From positions 310,001 through 374,000 of the forward strand of contig NZ_JANHLD010000001.1 in the NCBI RefSeq assembly GCF_028682455.1: 64,000 nt of DNA, in the 5' to 3' direction. The notes under the pieces were generated by a model, which saw only the letters and a program-made list of their open reading frames with translations, made no database searches and was not told where the DNA came from. Positions 41,757-53,009 of the stretch are shown piece after piece. This DNA comes from Pseudomonas putida. Its GTDB lineage: Bacteria > Pseudomonadota > Gammaproteobacteria > Pseudomonadales > Pseudomonadaceae. Made by a program: the position numbers and the translations under genes. Numbering within the stretch: the stretch's first letter is position 1; each line of letters begins with the position of its first letter.

Positions 41757-43727
41757 TCAGCGTCCCGCCACCAGTCGTGCCTCGCACGCCTCGAGGGCCG
41801 ACAGCGGGCCGCTGAGCAACACCGCATCGCCGGCATGCAGGCAGGTGCCGGCATTCACCGCCAGCTCCTCGCCGTTGCGTTGCACGGCCTGCAGTTCGAC
41901 GCCCAGCTGTTCCAGGTCAAGCTCGGTCAGCGGGCGTCCGCAGGCGTAAGCGTCGGCGCCGAGGTTGACCGCATGCATCATGGTCTTGGGCTGCCCCTCG
42001 CTGTCCACCGGGCTGGTCTGGGCGCCGTGGTAGAAGGCCTGGAGCATGCGATAGCGGGTCTGGCGCACTTCGTCGATGCGCTGCTGGACATGTTCCATCG
42101 GCAGGCCGAGCATCACCAGGGCGTGCGAGGCCAGCATCAGGCTCGACTCAAGCAACTCCGGCACAACGGCGGTTGCCCCGGCGGCACGCAACTCCTCGCG
42201 CTGACTGTCGTCGCGCGTGCGTACCAGCACCTGCACCTGGGCATGACGCTCTCGCGCCGCCTTGAGCACGCTCATGGCGATGTCGGTCTTGTCGACGGCG
42301 ATTACCAGCAAGCGCGCGCGTTCGAGGCCGATGGCGCTGAGCAACTCGCCACGACGAGAGTCGCCGTAATGCACGCAACTTTCGCCGGCCGCGGCTTCCT
42401 GGACGCGTACCGGGTCGTCATCCAGGGCGATGAACGGAATGTTTTCCCGGCGCAGGAAGCGACCGATCGACTGGCCGACACGACCGTAGCCGCAGATCAG
42501 CACGTGGCCAGTCATCGAGGCGCTCTGGGCCTCGATTTCTTCCAGGTGGACTTCCTGGTTCGGCTTGCGGTGCAGGCGGGCAGCAATACCAGGCGCGGCG
42601 CGCAGCAGCAGCGGCGTCACCACCATCGAGCAGAAGGTGGCTGCCAGCAACAGGTTGCCGATGGATTCGGGCAACAGGTGGGTCTGCTGCATCTGCGCCA
42701 TCAGGGCGAAACAGAACTCACCACCCTGGGCGAGGGCCAGGCCGCTGCGCCAGGCGGTTTCCGCATCGCTGCCGCGTAGCCGGACCAGTACCGCCACCAC
42801 GATCCCTTTGACCAGCAGCAGGCCCAGGGTCAGCCCGAGGATTTCCAGGCCATGGGTGGCGAACAGCTGCAGGTCGATCAGCATGCCGATACTGACGAAG
42901 AACAAGCCCAGCAAGATGTCGCGAAACGGACGGATGTCCGCTTCGATCTGGTGGCGATAGTTGCTTTCGCCCAACAACATGCCGGCCAGGAACGCGCCCA
43001 GGGCAGGGGACAGGCCCAGCAGGTGGGTCAACCAGGCGGTCAACAGCACGATGACCAGCGCCAGCAACACGAACAGCTCCGCCGAATGGGAACTGGCCAC
43101 TTCATGGAACAGGCGCGGCAGCAACCAGCGACTGGCCAGCAGCAGGCCGATGAACAACACCACGGTCTTTGCCAGGGTCAGCGGCAGCGCCCAGTACCAG
43201 GCTTGGCCGCCTTCGCCGGCGAACACCGGCACCAGTGTCAGCAGCAAGACAGCGACCACATCCTGGAACAGCAGCACACCGATGGCGTTCTGGCCATGGC
43301 TGCTGAAAATTTCCCCAAGGCTGGTCAGCTCCTTGCTGACGATGGCCGTGGACGACAAGGCAAGCCCGGCACCCAGCAGCAACGCAGCATTCGCAGGCAT
43401 CCCCAACAGTGCCAGCAACCCGGCCAGCAGCACTGCCGTACAGATCACTTGCAGGCTGCCCAGACCAAACACGACGTTGCGCAGGGCGAGCATTTTCGAC
43501 AGGGAGAACTCTAGGCCCAGGGAAAACAGCAGGAACACCACTCCCATTTCTGCAAGGTCTGGCAGTTCTTCGCTTTCGTTGACCCAGTTCAGGGCGGTGG
43601 GGCCGACAAACAGGCCGACGCACAGGTAGCCCAGCACCGGGGGCAATTTCAGTCGTCTGAAGAAGGCAATGACGACCAGTGACGAGGCCAGGATGATCAA
43701 CAGGTTGGCGAACACAAAACACTCCAT
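41757..43727 (-). CDS. Kef-type K+/H+ antiporter with RCK (TrkA-N) domain, CPA2 family
   Basis: A 656-residue protein with an N-terminal CPA2 exchanger domain of about 12 helices (VLGYLCVGLFVGPTALNWV, GAGLALSSTAIVSKEL, ALGAFLAGMLLGES) and a cytoplasmic regulatory part: a TrkA-N/RCK Rossmann domain with ICGYGRVGQSIGRFL (about residue 415) and a TrkA-C domain at the end (RPLTELDLEQLGVELQAVQ). It probably exchanges K+ (or Na+) for protons. Glutathione gating known for KefC cannot be predicted. Start MECFVFANLLI at 43727 was preferred to a farther start 12 codons earlier. Confidence 0.9.
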   Translation of the reverse strand: MECFVFANLLIILASSLVVIAFFRRLKLPPVLGYLCVGLFVGPTALNWVNESEELPDLAEMGVVFLLFSLGLEFSLSKMLALRNVVFGLGSLQVICTAVLLAGLLALLGMPANAALLLGAGLALSSTAIVSKELTSLGEIFSSHGQNAIGVLLFQDVVAVLLLTLVPVFAGEGGQAWYWALPLTLAKTVVLFIGLLLASRWLLPRLFHEVASSHSAELFVLLALVIVLLTAWLTHLLGLSPALGAFLAGMLLGESNYRHQIEADIRPFRDILLGLFFVSIGMLIDLQLFATHGLEILGLTLGLLLVKGIVVAVLVRLRGSDAETAWRSGLALAQGGEFCFALMAQMQQTHLLPESIGNLLLAATFCSMVVTPLLLRAAPGIAARLHRKPNQEVHLEEIEAQSASMTGHVLICGYGRVGQSIGRFLRRENIPFIALDDDPVRVQEAAAGESCVHYGDSRRGELLSAIGLERARLLVIAVDKTDIAMSVLKAARERHAQVQVLVRTRDDSQREELRAAGATAVVPELLESSLMLASHALVMLGLPMEHVQQRIDEVRQTRYRMLQAFYHGAQTSPVDSEGQPKTMMHAVNLGADAYACGRPLTELDLEQLGVELQAVQRNGEELAVNAGTCLHAGDAVLLSGPLSALEACEARLVAGR

Positions 43728-43892
43728 GTAGGAAAGCGGCAAAAAACCAGTAAGTCTGAACAATAGTCGCTGTTCGAGGGCTGACCTGGATCAGGGGACC
43801 GGAAGTCAGGCCGGGTCTGGGCCTTCTGCTCGACGGTCCGTGGCAGCAGACCTAGAATAATGACTCTTTGTAACTATTGCCGGTACCTGTAG

Positions 43893-44129
43893 ATGCCTCC
43901 TGAATGCCAATTGTTCGGCACCCTCGGTTGCCACCTGTGTGAAGTGGCCGAAGCCGTGTTGATGCCCTTTGTCGAACACGGCCTGCTGGTCGAGCTGGTC
44001 GACATCGCCGATGACGAGACCCAGGTCGAACGCTACGGCCTGCGGATTCCGGTGCTGCGTCGCTGCGACACCGGGGCCGAGTTGAACTGGCCGTTCGATG
44101 CCGAGCAGGTGGTGTCCTTCCTGCAGTGA
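43893..44129 (+). CDS. Glutaredoxin-like protein (DUF836)
   Basis: A 78-residue thioredoxin-fold protein with the redox motif CHLC in TLGCHLCEVAEAVL (residues 13-16), the cis-proline in RIPVL and an acidic tail. Such DUF836/glutaredoxin-like proteins are presumed thiol-disulfide oxidoreductases, with no known substrate. No strong ribosome site precedes the ATG. It is divergent from the antiporter gene. Confidence 0.85.
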   Translation: MPPECQLFGTLGCHLCEVAEAVLMPFVEHGLLVELVDIADDETQVERYGLRIPVLRRCDTGAELNWPFDAEQVVSFLQ

Positions 44130-44223
44130 AGTAGTCGTTTGCGTGGAGCGATTTCCTGTTGTGCGCGACAGGGCGTCGGCATGGACAATCCTGGCTTTGC
44201 AACGGCATGCCAAGGAGCGGGCC

Positions 44224-44655
44224 ATGTACTTGAGTGAACACTTCACACTGGCTGAAATGGTCGTATCGGAGACGGCGGCGCGTCGAGGAATCGACAACAC
44301 GCCCACCCCGTCGATCATGGCCAACCTTCGTCGCTTGTGCGCTTTTCTCGAGCAGGTTCGCCTGCTGCACGGTAAGCCGGTGTTGGTCAGCAGTGCCTAT
44401 CGCAATGTCGAGTTGAACACTGCCCTGGGTGGCTCGACCAGCAGCGCTCACACCCGTGGCCTGGCAGCGGATATCAATGTGCCTGGCGTCACGCCGGCAG
44501 CATTGGCGCAATGCATGGCCGACAGCCCGCTGATGTTCGACCAGGTGATTCTCGAATTTGACCAGTGGGTACACATCGGCCTCGCCGATGGACAACAGCG
44601 CCGTCAGTTACTGACGATTCGCCGGGGCACCGGCTACCTTCCGGGCCTGGTCTGA
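44224..44655 (+). CDS. M15-family D-Ala-D-Ala carboxypeptidase-like protein
   Basis: A 143-residue protein matching Peptidase_M15_3: LSEHFTLAEMVVSETAARRG at the N-terminus, then SSAYRN, SAHTRGLAADI (His and Asp zinc ligands) and WVHIGL (third ligand). Relatives include phage endolysins and bacterial cell-wall carboxypeptidases, but there is no phage context or signal peptide here. A CAAGGAG site lies four bases before the ATG at 44224. Function in wall maintenance is inferred. Confidence 0.85.
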   Translation: MYLSEHFTLAEMVVSETAARRGIDNTPTPSIMANLRRLCAFLEQVRLLHGKPVLVSSAYRNVELNTALGGSTSSAHTRGLAADINVPGVTPAALAQCMADSPLMFDQVILEFDQWVHIGLADGQQRRQLLTIRRGTGYLPGLV

Positions 44656-44669
44656 CAGCCAGTGCCTGA

Positions 44670-44698
44670 TTGACGCCAAAGACATCTCTGAATATGCT
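44670..44698 (+). promoter_or_regulatory. Sigma-70 promoter of the SOS-box gene
   Basis: TTGACG (44670-44675) and TATGCT (44693-44698) are separated by exactly 17 bp, a good housekeeping promoter. Its -10 and start point are covered by the LexA box. Confidence 0.75.
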
Positions 44699-44712
44699 GT
44701 ATATAAATACAG
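44697..44712. promoter_or_regulatory. LexA (SOS) box
   Basis: CTGTATATAAATACAG fits the CTG-N10-CAG LexA consensus with an AT-rich spacer, differing by one base from the ideal CTGTATATATATACAG. It overlaps the -10 element and the likely transcription start, as LexA operators do, 36 bp before the ATG of the next gene. Confidence 0.88.
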
Positions 44713-44747
44713 TATGTGGGGTGGCGTTTACCCCGAGGGTCCGGATC

Positions 44748-45059
44748 ATGGTCAATGTCGAACAACTGAAATACACCGTCAATCGTATGTCCACCGAGGT
44801 GGTGAGCGAGGCGGTGCTGGAGTTGCGCCTCGATGGCCTGGTGCTGGAGGGCAAGACGCCATTCAATAAATTGCATTTCAACACCTGCTTCGCCGAGATC
44901 GAAGCCTTGTTCCAGCGTGCCGGTTATCATCGTCCGCTGGACGTGGTGGGTTACCAGGGGCTCATCTATGCGTTGTACGACCCAAGCCGCTGGGAGGCTG
45001 TCGATGTACTGCGCTGGCTCAAGGAGTTCGTCGAGGCGGCCGCCACCCAGGTTGGCTGA
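44748..45059 (+). CDS. Small SOS-controlled protein of unknown function
   Basis: A 103-residue protein MVNVEQLKYTVNRMSTEVVS...EAAATQVG. It has no signal peptide, membrane segment or motif that I recognise. The sequence suggests an alpha-beta fold with an amphipathic C-terminal helix (VLRWLKEFVEAAATQ). It is read from a consensus promoter covered by a LexA box, which is strong evidence that it belongs to the DNA-damage regulon. No classical SOS gene (sulA, recN, imuB, dnaE2) resembles it. Start chosen at the ATG at 44748, since the longer frame would begin inside the -35 element. Confidence 0.75.
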   Translation: MVNVEQLKYTVNRMSTEVVSEAVLELRLDGLVLEGKTPFNKLHFNTCFAEIEALFQRAGYHRPLDVVGYQGLIYALYDPSRWEAVDVLRWLKEFVEAAATQVG

Positions 45060-45109
45060 GGCGCCAGGCATGAGGGATAATGCCCGGTCCATCCGTCACG
45101 AGCGTTTCC

Positions 45110-45997
45110 ATGGCCACTGCCCCTTTCGATCCGGCCCAGCACCAAGCCAGCACGGTCTGCCTGCCACCTGGCAACTGGGCGACCGTGCTCGACTGCCTGA
45201 GCGACCATTTCAGCGCCATCGGGCGCGAGCAGTGGCTTGACCGCATTGCCCGCGGGCGGGTGCTGGACGCCCAAGGGCAGCCGATAGCGGTGACACTGGC
45301 CTACAAGCCCGGGTTGCGCATCCACTATTTCCGCGAAGTGCCCAACGAGAAACCGATTCCGGTTGTCGAACAGATCCTCCACGTCGATGAGCACCTGGTG
45401 GTCGCGGACAAACCTCATTTTCTGCCGGTCACCCCGACGGGCGAGTATGTCGAGCACACCTTGTTGCGCCGGCTGATTCGCCGTCTGGACAACCCCAACC
45501 TGGTGCCCCTGCATCGCATCGACCGGCACACCGCCGGGCTCGTGCTGTTCTCTGCCAATGCGCAGAGTCGCTCGGCCTATCAGTCGCTGTTCCCCACCCG
45601 CCAGATCGACAAGCGTTACCAGGCGATTGCCCGGGCGCTGCCCGAGCTCGAGTTTCCCTTGGTGCACAAGAGCCGCATGGTCAGCGGCGAGCCGTTCTTT
45701 CGCATGCAGGAAGTCGAAGGGCAGGCCAACAGTGAGACCCTGGCCCAGGTGCTCGAGAAGCACGGCGACCTCTGGCGGTACGGGTTGTCGCCGGTCACCG
45801 GCAAGACGCACCAGTTGCGCGTGCACATGACTGCGCTGGGGGCGAGTATCTGCAACGATCCGTTCTACCCACAGGTGGTGCACGCGCCGGATGACTACAG
45901 CAAGCCGCTCAAGTTGCTGGCCCATAGCCTGCGCTTCAAGGATCCGCTCAGTGGCGAAGAACGCTATTTCGAAAGCCGGCTGACGCTCGACTGGTAA
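45110..45997 (+). CDS. RluA-family RNA pseudouridine synthase
   Basis: A 295-residue pseudouridine synthase. The catalytic motif HRIDRHTAGLVLF holds the essential Asp (residue about 137). DKRYQAIARALPE and GKTHQLRVHM are the other two RluA signatures. There is no N-terminal S4 domain of the RluD kind. The N-terminal 80 residues are an extension typical of the DUF-like 'pseudouridylate synthase' subgroup (TruC/RluA-like). The RNA target, 23S rRNA or tRNA, cannot be decided. Start MATAPFDPAQH at 45110. It ends at a bidirectional terminator shared with aer. Confidence 0.88.
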   Translation: MATAPFDPAQHQASTVCLPPGNWATVLDCLSDHFSAIGREQWLDRIARGRVLDAQGQPIAVTLAYKPGLRIHYFREVPNEKPIPVVEQILHVDEHLVVADKPHFLPVTPTGEYVEHTLLRRLIRRLDNPNLVPLHRIDRHTAGLVLFSANAQSRSAYQSLFPTRQIDKRYQAIARALPELEFPLVHKSRMVSGEPFFRMQEVEGQANSETLAQVLEKHGDLWRYGLSPVTGKTHQLRVHMTALGASICNDPFYPQVVHAPDDYSKPLKLLAHSLRFKDPLSGEERYFESRLTLDW

Positions 45998-46003
45998 GGC
46001 GGG

Positions 46004-46039
46004 AAAACGGCGCACCGACACGGGTGCGCCGTTTTTTTT
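46004..46039. terminator. Bidirectional terminator between the pseudouridine synthase gene and aer
   Basis: AAAACGGCGCACC and GGTGCGCCGTTTTTTTT pair over a six-base loop, with T-runs on both strands. The aer stop codon is formed at the edge of the T-run. Confidence 0.93.
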
Positions 46040-47603
46040 AGCGGTTGAAACGCTCGACCAACGAGTACTGGCTGGTGGCCGTGCGGGTCAGCTCCTCGCT
46101 GAGCAGGGCCGAATGCTGGGCTTGCTCGGAGGTCTGGTCCGCCAACTCGGCGATGGTGCTGATATTGCGGCTGATCTCGTCGGCCACAGCGGTCTGCTCT
46201 TCGGTCGCGGCGGCGATCTGGGTGGTCATGTCGGTGATGTTGGCCACCGCTTCACTGATACCCACCAAAGCCTGGTCCGCTTCCATCACCCGTGCCACGC
46301 CTTCCTCGGCCTGGCGATGACCGGCTTCCATGGTTTGCACGGCATTGGTGGCGGTCTGCTGCAGCTTGGCGATCAGGTTGTGGATCTGCCCGGTCGACTC
46401 GGCAGTTCGCTGGGCCAGTTGGCGAACCTCATCGGCCACCACGGCAAAGCCTCGGCCCATCTCGCCGGCACGGGCCGCTTCGATGGCCGCATTGAGCGCC
46501 AGCAGGTTGGTCTGATCGGCAATCCCCTTGATCACATCGACTACGCCACCGATTTCGTCGCTGTCGCGGGCCAGTTGAGTCACGGTCAGGCCAGTCTCGC
46601 CCACGGCGGCCGACAGCCGCTGGATGGCATCGCGGGTTTCGCCGGCGATGTCGCGGCCACGCCCGGTCAGGCGATTGGCTTCCTGGGTGGCATCGGCCGT
46701 GCGCTGCACGTGATTGGCCACTTCCTGGGTGGTGGCGGCCATCTGGTTGACGGCGGCAGCGACCTGTTCGGTCTCGACCCGCTGGCGCTCCAGGCCCGAG
46801 GAACTGTTATGGGCCAGGGTGTCGGACTGCCGCGCCTGTTCGTTGAGGTGCTCGGCGGTATCCTGCAGGCGCGTCAGGCAGGTCTTCATGCGGGCATCCT
46901 GACTGAGCATGGCCATTTCCAGGCGTGCCTGGACGCCACGGCTGTCGGTGTACATCTGCGCGATCAACGGGTCGGAGGTGGTCTGTTCGGCCAGGCGCAG
47001 CAGGCGCTTGAGGCCGCGCTGCTGCCAGCTGAGGCCCAGCAGGCCCAGCGGTACCGACAGGGCTGCGGCCAGGGCGAACCCCCAGGAGTGCCCCAGCCAG
47101 CTGCCGATCAGAAAACCGATCTGGCTGATCAGAATGAACGGCAACCAGTCCTGCACCACCGGCAGCCATTTATCGCGACGCGGAATCGCCGGCTTGCCCT
47201 GGTTGATGCGCTGGTACAGGGCTTCCCCCCGGCGGATCTGTTCGGCCGTGGGCTTGACCCGCACCGATTCGAAGCCTACGACCTGATTGTTCTCGAACAC
47301 CGGCGTGACATAGGCGTTGACCCAATAGTGGTCGCCGTTCTTGCAGCGGTTCTTGACGATGCCCATCCACGGCAAGCCTTGCTTGAGCGTGGCCCACATG
47401 TGCGCGAACACGGCAGGTGGCACATCCGGGTGACGCACCAGGTTGTGCGGGGCACGCATCAACTCCTCGCGGGAAAACCCGCTGATCTCGACGAAGGCAT
47501 CGTTGCAATAGGTGATCACACCCTTGGCATCGGTGGTGGAGATCAAGCGTTGTTGAGCAGGGAAAGTCCGTTCGCGCTGGGTAATCGGCTGGTTGTTACG
47601 CAT
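46038..47603 (-). CDS. aer: Aerotaxis receptor Aer (PAS-containing methyl-accepting protein)
   Basis: Aer senses redox state through an FAD-bound PAS domain and steers cells toward oxygen. The 521-residue protein has an N-terminal PAS (about residues 20-120: [17 protein letters not shown], and [20 protein letters not shown] in the FAD-binding part), a hydrophobic hairpin anchor (about 150-205, [15 protein letters not shown]) with no periplasmic domain, a HAMP-like segment and a signalling domain with [20 protein letters not shown] and [20 protein letters not shown]. This is the Aer layout. P. putida has several Aer-like receptors. A FliA-like promoter lies 30 bp upstream. Start at 47603 leaves the PAS near the N-terminus. 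Confidence 0.92.
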   Translation of the reverse strand: MRNNQPITQRERTFPAQQRLISTTDAKGVITYCNDAFVEISGFSREELMRAPHNLVRHPDVPPAVFAHMWATLKQGLPWMGIVKNRCKNGDHYWVNAYVTPVFENNQVVGFESVRVKPTAEQIRRGEALYQRINQGKPAIPRRDKWLPVVQDWLPFILISQIGFLIGSWLGHSWGFALAAALSVPLGLLGLSWQQRGLKRLLRLAEQTTSDPLIAQMYTDSRGVQARLEMAMLSQDARMKTCLTRLQDTAEHLNEQARQSDTLAHNSSSGLERQRVETEQVAAAVNQMAATTQEVANHVQRTADATQEANRLTGRGRDIAGETRDAIQRLSAAVGETGLTVTQLARDSDEIGGVVDVIKGIADQTNLLALNAAIEAARAGEMGRGFAVVADEVRQLAQRTAESTGQIHNLIAKLQQTATNAVQTMEAGHRQAEEGVARVMEADQALVGISEAVANITDMTTQIAAATEEQTAVADEISRNISTIAELADQTSEQAQHSALLSEELTRTATSQYSLVERFNR

Positions 47604-47633
47604 AAGCTGTTCAATCCGCAAGGCTTTCGAGGG

Positions 47634-47660
47634 GTATCGGCAGCGTGGAGGTTTTATTGA
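47634..47660 (-). promoter_or_regulatory. FliA (sigma-28) promoter of aer
   Basis: On the minus strand TCAATAAA, 11 bp, then GCCGATAC. The -10 part matches the flagellar consensus GCCGATAA in seven of eight bases, and the -35 part begins with TCAA as in Pseudomonas. It ends 30 bp before the aer ATG, consistent with motility regulon membership. Confidence 0.72.
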
Positions 47661-47678
47661 ATGAAAATTTGCAGTTCG

Positions 47679-48452
47679 TCACAGTTTCAGCATGGGGTAG
47701 GTGAAGCCGGCGAAGTGGCTCAGGTTGAGCGCGAAATGGCAGAGCACGGCGGCGAACAACCCACCCTGGCGATAGGCCAGGCCGTAGCCGAGCCCTGCCA
47801 CGGTTGCCAGCAGCATCCACTGCCAGCCTGCTCCCAGGTGAGCCAGGCCGAACAGGCCGCTGGCCAGCATCAGCGCCAGTGTGCGGCTGTTCAGCAGCCG
47901 CTCGAGGCCACCCTGGATGTACCCCCGAAACAGCAACTCTTCGGTCAGGCTGACCAGTAGCAGGTTGTTCAATGCCCAGATCCAGGCCTGCCCGGGCCAT
48001 TTCGGTGCCCAGGCCACGACGCCCAACAGCCAGGCAGCGCCCAGGCACACCGCGATGACCGTCGGCAGTGTCAGGGCCAGACCGGCCAGTGGGCGTTTGG
48101 CGCCGATACCCAGCACCCCGGGACAGGCCAACAGCAGCCAGAAGCCGATCAGGGGTTTGTCCAGGTTCAGGTACATCGAAAACGGCAGGGCGCCTTCGCT
48201 GAAAATCGCCGCGTCGATGACCTTTGCGCTTTGGAAGCCGGGGAGCCAGTGCAACGCCAGGCACAGTGCGAGCAACAAGAACAGGACATGGCCGAGCGAC
48301 TGCTGCCAGCGGGCGGAGCGGTTCACCAGCATGCCGGCGCACACCAGCGCGATCAGGCCAGGCAGGGCAAGCAGGCCAAGGCTGCCGTGAACCAGTGCAA
48401 AGGCGTAGCCCAGGCCGAGCAGGGCCAGTCCGATTCCTTGCGAGACGAGCAT
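47679..48452 (-). CDS. CPBP (CAAX-like) intramembrane metalloprotease
   Basis: A 257-residue, almost entirely hydrophobic protein with about eight membrane helices. The CPBP/Abi signature is present: EELLFRGYIQGGL (metal-binding Glu pair with Arg, residues about 173-178), and later FGLAHLG and CHFALNLSHF supply the His ligands. The family includes Rce1-like and bacteriocin-immunity proteases. Substrates are unknown here. It lies upstream of aer in the same direction with a FliA promoter between them, so it is probably a separate unit. Confidence 0.87.
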   Translation of the reverse strand: MLVSQGIGLALLGLGYAFALVHGSLGLLALPGLIALVCAGMLVNRSARWQQSLGHVLFLLLALCLALHWLPGFQSAKVIDAAIFSEGALPFSMYLNLDKPLIGFWLLLACPGVLGIGAKRPLAGLALTLPTVIAVCLGAAWLLGVVAWAPKWPGQAWIWALNNLLLVSLTEELLFRGYIQGGLERLLNSRTLALMLASGLFGLAHLGAGWQWMLLATVAGLGYGLAYRQGGLFAAVLCHFALNLSHFAGFTYPMLKL

Positions 48453-48568
48453 ATGGATTCCTTTGGCAGTAAGACCTGATGCTTACGACTTCCCGTGCGG
48501 CAGCCGGGACACGTTCAGCGGCCATGCCAAGGACGGGGCGCGCAGCCGTTCTGGCCGGTGCCCCGAGG

Positions 48569-48597
48569 AAAAAGGCCCGGCCACATGGGCCGGGCCA
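48569..48597 (-). terminator. Terminator after acnA
   Basis: On the minus strand GGCCCGGCCCATGTGGCCGG and following CGGGCC form a strong GC stem with a T5 tail (TTTTT) toward 48569. It lies immediately after the acnA stop. Confidence 0.88.
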
Positions 48598-48602
48598 TTG
48601 CT

Positions 48603-51344
<2,742 letters not shown>

Positions 51345-51597
51345 TTCCAACTCCTTCTGCGCCGGTGAACGGCAATCTTCCCTGCAGTCGCCGATTCACC
51401 GCCTCTGTGACGGTCCGCACGGCACGGACCTGGCTGAGCGGTCAGGTTAGCCCTGTTTGGCGTGCCTGACCAAGTACTGGACCGGCGGGGCGTGTCGCAG
51501 GTTCCGAACTTCCTTTATCATTCGCCGATTTACCGGCGCTGTTCATTGCGCCCGGTCAGGGTTGGGGCGATTGGCCACCAACCGCTCTGGAGTGAAG

Positions 51598-52662
51598 ATG
51601 AATACCCTGTTTATGCATTGCCGGCCCGGTTTCGAGGGTGAAGTGTGTTCCGAAATCGCCGATCACGCCGCGCGATTGAACGTCGCCGGCTACGCCAAGG
51701 CCAAGCCGCAGAGTGCTTGCGCCGAATTCATCTGCAACGATGCCGACAGCGCCGAGCGCTTGATGCGCGAACTGCGCTTCAGCCAATTGATCTTCCCCCG
51801 GCAGTGGGCCCGTGGCGCCTTCATCGAGCTGCCGGAAACCGACCGGATCAGTGTGCTGCTGGAGTCGCTGGGCGATTACCCGGTGTGTGGCAGCCTGTGG
51901 CTGGAAGTCATGGACACCAACGACGGCAAGGAGCTTTCGACCTTCTGCCGCAAGTTCGAGGTGCCGCTGCGAAAGGCCCTTAACAAGGCCGGGCGCCTGG
52001 TCGACGACCCGAACAAGCCACGCCTGCTGCTGACCTTTGTCAGTGGCCGGCGAGTGTTTGTCGGCCTGGCAGCGGCAGACAACTCGGCGATGTGGCCGAT
52101 GGGCATCCCGCGCCTGAAATTCCCCCGCGAAGCGCCGAGCCGCTCGACCCTGAAGCTCGAAGAGGCCTGGCATCACTTCATCCCCCGTGACCAGTGGGAG
52201 GCGCGGCTGTCGGACGACATGACCGGCGTCGACCTCGGTGCGGCGCCGGGTGGCTGGACCTACCAGCTGGTCAAGCGAGGCATGCTGGTGACGGCCATTG
52301 ATAATGGCCCGATGGCCGAGAGCCTGATGGATACCGGCCTGGTCCAGCACCTGATGGCGGACGGCTTTACCTACAAGCCCAGGCAGACCGTCGACTGGAT
52401 GGTCTGCGATATCGTCGAAAAGCCGGCGCGCAGTGCCGCATTGCTGGAGACCTGGTTGGGCGAGGGGTTGTGCCGGGAAGCGGTGGTCAACCTCAAGCTG
52501 CCGATGAAGCAGCGCTACGCCGAGGTGAAACGCTTGCTGGAGCGTATCGAGGAAGGTTTCAAGGTGCGCAAGGTCAAGGTGTCGATTGGCTGCAAGCAGC
52601 TGTATCACGACCGTGAAGAAGTCACCTGCCACCTGCGCCGCCTGGACATCAAGCCACGGTAG
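51598..52662 (+). CDS. rlmM: 23S rRNA 2'-O-ribose methyltransferase RlmM (Cm2498)
   Basis: RlmM methylates the ribose of C2498 in 23S rRNA before subunit assembly. The 354-residue protein has an N-terminal THUMP-like region starting MNTLFMHCRPGFEGEVCSEI and a Rossmann domain with VDLGAAPGGWTYQLV (SAM) and VDWMVCDIVE. The catalytic K-D-K-E-type residues occur across AVVNLKLPMKQRY. Length matches. The ATG at 51598 has CTGGAGTG upstream. It is divergent from acnA across a 253-bp region. Confidence 0.94.
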   Translation: MNTLFMHCRPGFEGEVCSEIADHAARLNVAGYAKAKPQSACAEFICNDADSAERLMRELRFSQLIFPRQWARGAFIELPETDRISVLLESLGDYPVCGSLWLEVMDTNDGKELSTFCRKFEVPLRKALNKAGRLVDDPNKPRLLLTFVSGRRVFVGLAAADNSAMWPMGIPRLKFPREAPSRSTLKLEEAWHHFIPRDQWEARLSDDMTGVDLGAAPGGWTYQLVKRGMLVTAIDNGPMAESLMDTGLVQHLMADGFTYKPRQTVDWMVCDIVEKPARSAALLETWLGEGLCREAVVNLKLPMKQRYAEVKRLLERIEEGFKVRKVKVSIGCKQLYHDREEVTCHLRRLDIKPR

Positions 52663-52685
52663 GAGCGGGCTTGCCCCGCGATTAG
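52660..52685. repeat. REP element downstream of rlmM
   Basis: GTAGGAGCGGGCTTGCCCCG overlaps the rlmM stop codon (TAG) and continues CGATTAGG. It is the P. putida-type REP core in reverse orientation to that at 9507. Confidence 0.8.
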
Positions 52686-52766
52686 GCCGATGCAGCCCAT
52701 GCAAGTCGCGGGGGTGACCTCGCTGCTTGCCTGAGCGACAATAGCGGATTGTTTCCGGAGTTCTCC

Positions 52767-53009
52767 ATGACCGACTTCACCCCCGACGCCATCCTCGACG
52801 CCACGGGCCTCAACTGCCCAGAGCCTGTGATGATGCTGCACCAGCACGTGCGCGACCTGGCCGCTGGCGGCTTGCTCAAGGTGATCGCCACCGATCCGTC
52901 GACCCGTCGCGATATCCCCAAGTTCTGTGTGTTTCTGGGCCACGAGCTGGTCCAGCAACAGGAAGACGCGGGCACCTACCTGTACTGGATCCGCAAGAAA
53001 GCCGATTAA
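52767..53009 (+). CDS. tusA: Sulfur carrier protein TusA
   Basis: TusA carries sulfur from IscS-type desulfurases to tRNA 2-thiouridine synthesis and other acceptors. The 80-residue protein has the reactive cysteine in [14 protein letters not shown] (residue about 19), which is the family signature, and a typical C-terminus. The ATG at 52767 follows a CCGGAG site. Its stop codon overlaps the stop of the convergent MATE gene by four bases. Confidence 0.92.
   Translation: MTDFTPDAILDATGLNCPEPVMMLHQHVRDLAAGGLLKVIATDPSTRRDIPKFCVFLGHELVQQQEDAGTYLYWIRKKAD

Noticed and set aside
39538..44655. A holin-like gene and an M15 endolysin-like gene, suggesting a prophage
   Set aside because: They are 4.3 kb apart, separated by amtB and an antiporter, and lie in ordinary bacterial operons. 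No other phage gene or attachment site is present.
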